A model generated the notes under the pieces. It worked only from the letters and a program-made list of their open reading frames with translations. It ran no database searches and was not told the origin of the DNA. A stretch of DNA of 64,000 nt, from NCBI RefSeq assembly GCF_050958605.1, contig NZ_JBJHDO010000001.1:124001-188000 (forward strand), in the 5' to 3' direction. A program made the translations under genes and the position numbers. The DNA is from G016756615 sp050958605. GTDB lineage: Bacteria; Pseudomonadota; Alphaproteobacteria; Rhizobiales; Rhizobiaceae. Shown piece after piece: positions 61,752 to 64,000 of this stretch (its first letter is position 1; each line of letters starts with the position of its first letter).

Positions 61752-63068
61752 TCAGCCTCGCGCGATCGCATGGAAGAATGTGCCGGTGACATGGCCGCGC
61801 CGCGCGCCCGAGGCACCGATCGGCGTTCCCAGCCCGTCGGCGATGTCGACGAGCGGCTCGTCCGAGCCGGGCCTTGTAACCTGGGCATAGTGGAACTCGT
61901 GGCCACGGATCAGCGCGCCGGCCAAGCCAACCGGACAGTCCGCCAGGATCCTGGCCTGCCGGTAGCCGAGATTCATCTTGCGTCGGGCGAAACTGGTGGA
62001 GTGGCCGAGCAAGCCTAGCATGCGGTGCGTCCTCCCCTCGGCATCTTCCAACTCCTCGCCCAGCACCATGAAGCCGCCGCACTCGCCGTGGACCGGTCGG
62101 GTTTCGGCAAAGCCGGTCATGGCTGCGCGGAAATTCTCGGCGGCAGCCAGGCGGCCGGCGTGAAGTTCGGGATAACCGCCCGGCATCCAGCAGACGTCGC
62201 AATCATCGGATGGGCCTTGGTCGGCGAGCGGCGAAAAGGGCACGATTTCGGCGCCGGCGCTGCGCCAATGGCCGGCAAGATGCGGATAGAGGAAGGTGAA
62301 GGCAGCGTCCTGGGCGAGCGCAACGCGCTGGCCCGGCGGCGGCAGCATGTGGCCGTAGTCGCCGACCTCGGGCGCGACCGGCTGCGCCAGTGCGGCGATG
62401 CGGTCGAGATCGAGCGAGGCTTCCATCACATCGGCCATCCGCCCGATGAATTCTTCGAGCGCCTCGTATTCGCTGGCTTGGACAAGGCCGAGATGGCGCT
62501 CCGGCATGGTCATCCTGGGGTCGCGCATGATGGCCCCCACGACGGGCAAACCGAGCGCCTCGATGGCATCCGCGGCCAATCGACGGTGCCGTTCGCTTCC
62601 GACGCGGTTGAGCACGACGCCGGCGATGCGGACAGCCGGATCATAAACGGCGAAACCCTTGGCCACTGCCGCCGCTGTCTGCGACTGGCCGGAAACGTCC
62701 AATACGAGAAGAACCGGAAGGCCGAAACGGCGCGCAAGATCGGAAGCCGCACCCGACCGGCCGGGATCGGAACGGATGCCGTCGAACAACCCCATCGCGC
62801 TTTCCACGATCAGCATGTCCGCTTCGGCGGTGCTTTGTTTCAGGAGCGCAGACACGAGTGACGGTGCCATGGCCCAACTGTCGAGATTGACACCAGGAAG
62901 ACCCGTGGCGGCGGCGTGGAATCCCGGGTCGATGTAATCGGGGCCGGACTTCGCCCCGCGCACGCGCAGACCGCGGCGCTTGAAGGCGCGCAGCAGTCCA
63001 ATGGTCACGCTCGTCTTGCCCGATCCGGAACGCGCCGCGCCGATGATGAGACCGGAGCTAGCGTTCAT
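61752..63068 (-). CDS. cobB: Cobyrinate a,c-diamide synthase CobB
   Basis: The 438-residue ATP- and glutamine-dependent amidase converts hydrogenobyrinate (or cobyrinate) to the a,c-diamide. The N-terminal P-loop domain has GAARSGSGKTSVTIG, SGPDYIDPGFH and ESAMGLFDG. The C-terminal class I glutaminase-like domain has MPGGYPELHAGRLA and the nucleophile Cys in HGECGGFMVLG. In typical aerobic cob operons cobA lies directly upstream. Here a DUF559 cassette separates them. Confidence 0.95.
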   Translation of the reverse strand: MNASSGLIIGAARSGSGKTSVTIGLLRAFKRRGLRVRGAKSGPDYIDPGFHAAATGLPGVNLDSWAMAPSLVSALLKQSTAEADMLIVESAMGLFDGIRSDPGRSGAASDLARRFGLPVLLVLDVSGQSQTAAAVAKGFAVYDPAVRIAGVVLNRVGSERHRRLAADAIEALGLPVVGAIMRDPRMTMPERHLGLVQASEYEALEEFIGRMADVMEASLDLDRIAALAQPVAPEVGDYGHMLPPPGQRVALAQDAAFTFLYPHLAGHWRSAGAEIVPFSPLADQGPSDDCDVCWMPGGYPELHAGRLAAAENFRAAMTGFAETRPVHGECGGFMVLGEELEDAEGRTHRMLGLLGHSTSFARRKMNLGYRQARILADCPVGLAGALIRGHEFHYAQVTRPGSDEPLVDIADGLGTPIGASGARRGHVTGTFFHAIARG

Positions 63069-63153
63069 TGCGTGTCTTCGGCATTGCAGAAATGGAGCTG
63101 TCCGCCTGATACCGCGCTTCTGAGGACCGTCGCGGTGAGCAGGCGAGGTTGCC

Positions 63154-63212
63154 GCAAGCGGTCTTCTCCCCGTTGTTACGGGGAGAAGATGCCGGCAGGC
63201 AGATGAGGGGCA
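63154..63212 (+). repeat. 59-bp palindromic repeat (RIME-like), copy 1
   Basis: The element contains an 11-bp perfect hairpin (CTTCTCCCCGT / ACGGGGAGAAG, loop TGTT, 63163-63188) followed by GATGCCGGCAGGCAGATGAG. It starts 85 bases upstream of cobB and ends 10 bases after the DUF559 stop. It is the inverted counterpart of 63644-63702, differing only at one base and in the loop. It resembles the abundant rhizobial intergenic mosaic elements; abundance here is unverified. Confidence 0.85.
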
Positions 63213-63222
63213 GCACCAGCAT

Positions 63223-63636
63223 CTACATTTTTCCTCGATACGTTGCTGACGCTAGGAACCGTAAGTCGGGTGCCAGAATCTCGGGCTCCAGCCGGAATTC
63301 GAGGGCAGCCAAGATCGTTGTCAGGATGGCTTGTTTTGCTGTGAGCACGTCTACGTTCCAGATGCGTAGCACTGACCAATCCTTCGACAGCATGAAATCA
63401 TCACGGATGCGGTCATGCCCGCTCTCAGCCTGCTGGCTACCGTCCACTTCGATAACGAGTTGGCATTGCCGGCAGGCGAAGTCGGCGAAATATGGCCCGA
63501 TCGGAAACTGCCGCACGAATTTGAAGCCGTTCAGTCGACGGTTGCGAAGCTCGGTCCAAAGGGCGCCCTCTGCATCATTGTCCGACCTTCGCAGATGTCG
63601 GGAGAACGCCGTCGCTCTCTTGTCCGGACCACGCAT
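63223..63636 (-). CDS. DUF559 endonuclease-like protein inside an inverted-repeat cassette
   Basis: The 137-residue protein has the DUF559 core related to Vsr/PD-(D/E)XK-type nucleases: AEGALWTELRNRRLNGFKFVRQ, FPIGPYFADFACRQCQLVIEVDG (Asp and E-x-D of the metal site) and RDDFMLSKDWSVLRIWN. The ATG at 63636 is preceded nine bases upstream by AGGGG, which is the end of repeat copy 2. A longer frame from 63789 overlaps the cobA stop (ATGA) but would run through the repeat, giving a Gly/Arg-rich N-terminus unlike the family. It interrupts cobA-cobB. Function of DUF559 proteins is not established. Confidence 0.82.
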   Translation of the reverse strand: MRGPDKRATAFSRHLRRSDNDAEGALWTELRNRRLNGFKFVRQFPIGPYFADFACRQCQLVIEVDGSQQAESGHDRIRDDFMLSKDWSVLRIWNVDVLTAKQAILTTILAALEFRLEPEILAPDLRFLASATYRGKM

Positions 63637-63643
63637 CTCGAAA

Positions 63644-63702
63644 TGCCCCTCATCTGCCTGCCGGCATCTTCTCCCCGTCCCGACGGGGAGAAGACCGCCT
63701 GC
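63644..63702 (-). repeat. 59-bp palindromic repeat (RIME-like), copy 2 (inverted)
   Basis: This is the reverse complement of copy 1 with one substitution in the body and a loop change; the hairpin stem lies at 63668-63693. It ends 7 bases upstream of the DUF559 start and supplies its Shine-Dalgarno-like AGGGG. Together the two copies frame the gene with gaps of only 7 and 10 bases. Confidence 0.85.
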
Positions 63703-63785
63703 CGCTATGTCGCGCAAATCCCGATATGTCTTAAGTGCTCCGGCCGCGAATTTCGAGAACCGACCCCTAGCGTTTCTCTGAAATC

Positions 63786-64000
63786 TCATGCCGACCGCAC
63801 GAGCCTTTCCAATTCCACCAGTTCGGCGCGCATCGACACGATGTCGCCGATCACGATCAGTGCCGGCGCAGCGAAACCTTGCGCTTCCGCTTCCCCAGCG
63901 ATCAAGCCCAGGGTCGAGACCAGCACCCGTTCGTCCGGCGTTGTCGCCGCCATGATGATGGCGGCCGGCGTCGAGTCCCGCAGTCCCCCGGCCAGCAGAG
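63786..64000 (-). CDS. cobA: Uroporphyrinogen-III C-methyltransferase CobA, C-terminal part (partial)
   Basis: An open frame enters from the right edge and ends at TGA 63788-63786. The 70 visible residues contain PAAIIMAATTPDERVLVSTL, then FAAPALIVIGDIVSMRAEL, the typical C-terminus of SUMT/CobA, which methylates uroporphyrinogen III at C2 and C7 using SAM. The start is outside the window. It belongs to the cob operon and originally would have adjoined cobB, as in other aerobic pathways. Confidence 0.88.
   Translation of the reverse strand, partial: LLAGGLRDSTPAAIIMAATTPDERVLVSTLGLIAGEAEAQGFAAPALIVIGDIVSMRAELVELERLVRSA

Noticed and set aside
63069..63153. Cobalamin riboswitch before cobB
   Set aside because: The 85-base stretch between cobB and the repeat is too short, and no B12-box-like sequence was seen; the operon promoter lies outside the window.

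Overview
The window is high-GC DNA from an alphaproteobacterium, most likely order Hyphomicrobiales (Rhizobiales), Phyllobacteriaceae/Mesorhizobium-like. The signs are long GC-biased genes, an aerobic-type cob operon (cobA-cobB-cobS-cobT), and 59-bp palindromic repeats resembling rhizobial intergenic mosaic elements. No rRNA, tRNA, CRISPR array or insertion sequence was found.

Region 1 (1-26918) is an exopolysaccharide or capsule locus. It begins with the tail of a probable polysaccharide export protein, then rmlA, rmlB and a Wzx-type flippase. A tightly overlapping minus-strand operon (9337 down to 3826) encodes nucleotide-sugar tailoring enzymes: two DegT-type aminotransferases, two left-handed beta-helix acyltransferases, an NAD-dependent epimerase and a Gfo/Idh/MocA oxidoreductase. 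Seven glycosyltransferases, an AsnB-like amidotransferase and a Wzy-type polymerase follow. So do two right-handed beta-helix proteins (one with RTX repeats), a separate BY-kinase and a Wzz-like chain-length protein. Two stretches are AT-rich and look recently acquired. rmlC and rmlD are not in the window.

Region 2 (27189-35826) has a small SET-domain gene, then a polyamine/opine-type ABC importer co-directional with an MTA/SAH-deaminase-like amidohydrolase and a nucleoside hydrolase. A divergent pair (M20 amidohydrolase and phosphoribosyltransferase) follows. It looks like uptake and breakdown of a nucleoside-like compound.

Region 3 (35866-50937) is a catabolic operon for a hydantoin-, oxoproline- or peptide-like compound. 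An XRE-cupin regulator, preceded by two identical-arm dyads, is followed by a dipeptide-type ABC importer, a GAF protein, HyuA, HyuB, an Asp/Glu/hydantoin racemase, an M24 peptidase, an MDR oxidoreductase and a second HyuB.

Region 4 (51000-54288) is an envelope-stress module: thioredoxin-fold protein, Spy/CpxP-like protein, OmpR-type regulator and CpxA-like kinase. A site matching the E. coli CpxR consensus lies upstream of the Spy-like gene. Region 5 (54371-59908) is a signalling cascade: a periplasmic c-heme DUF3365 protein, a hybrid histidine kinase, a single-domain receiver, and an adenylate cyclase fused to HisKA-like and receiver domains.

Region 6 (59968-64000, minus strand) is the cob operon. 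Between cobA and cobB sits a small DUF559 endonuclease-like gene tightly bracketed by two inverted 59-bp repeats, a possible mobile cassette. All functions are inferred from sequence features and family knowledge; no database search was possible.
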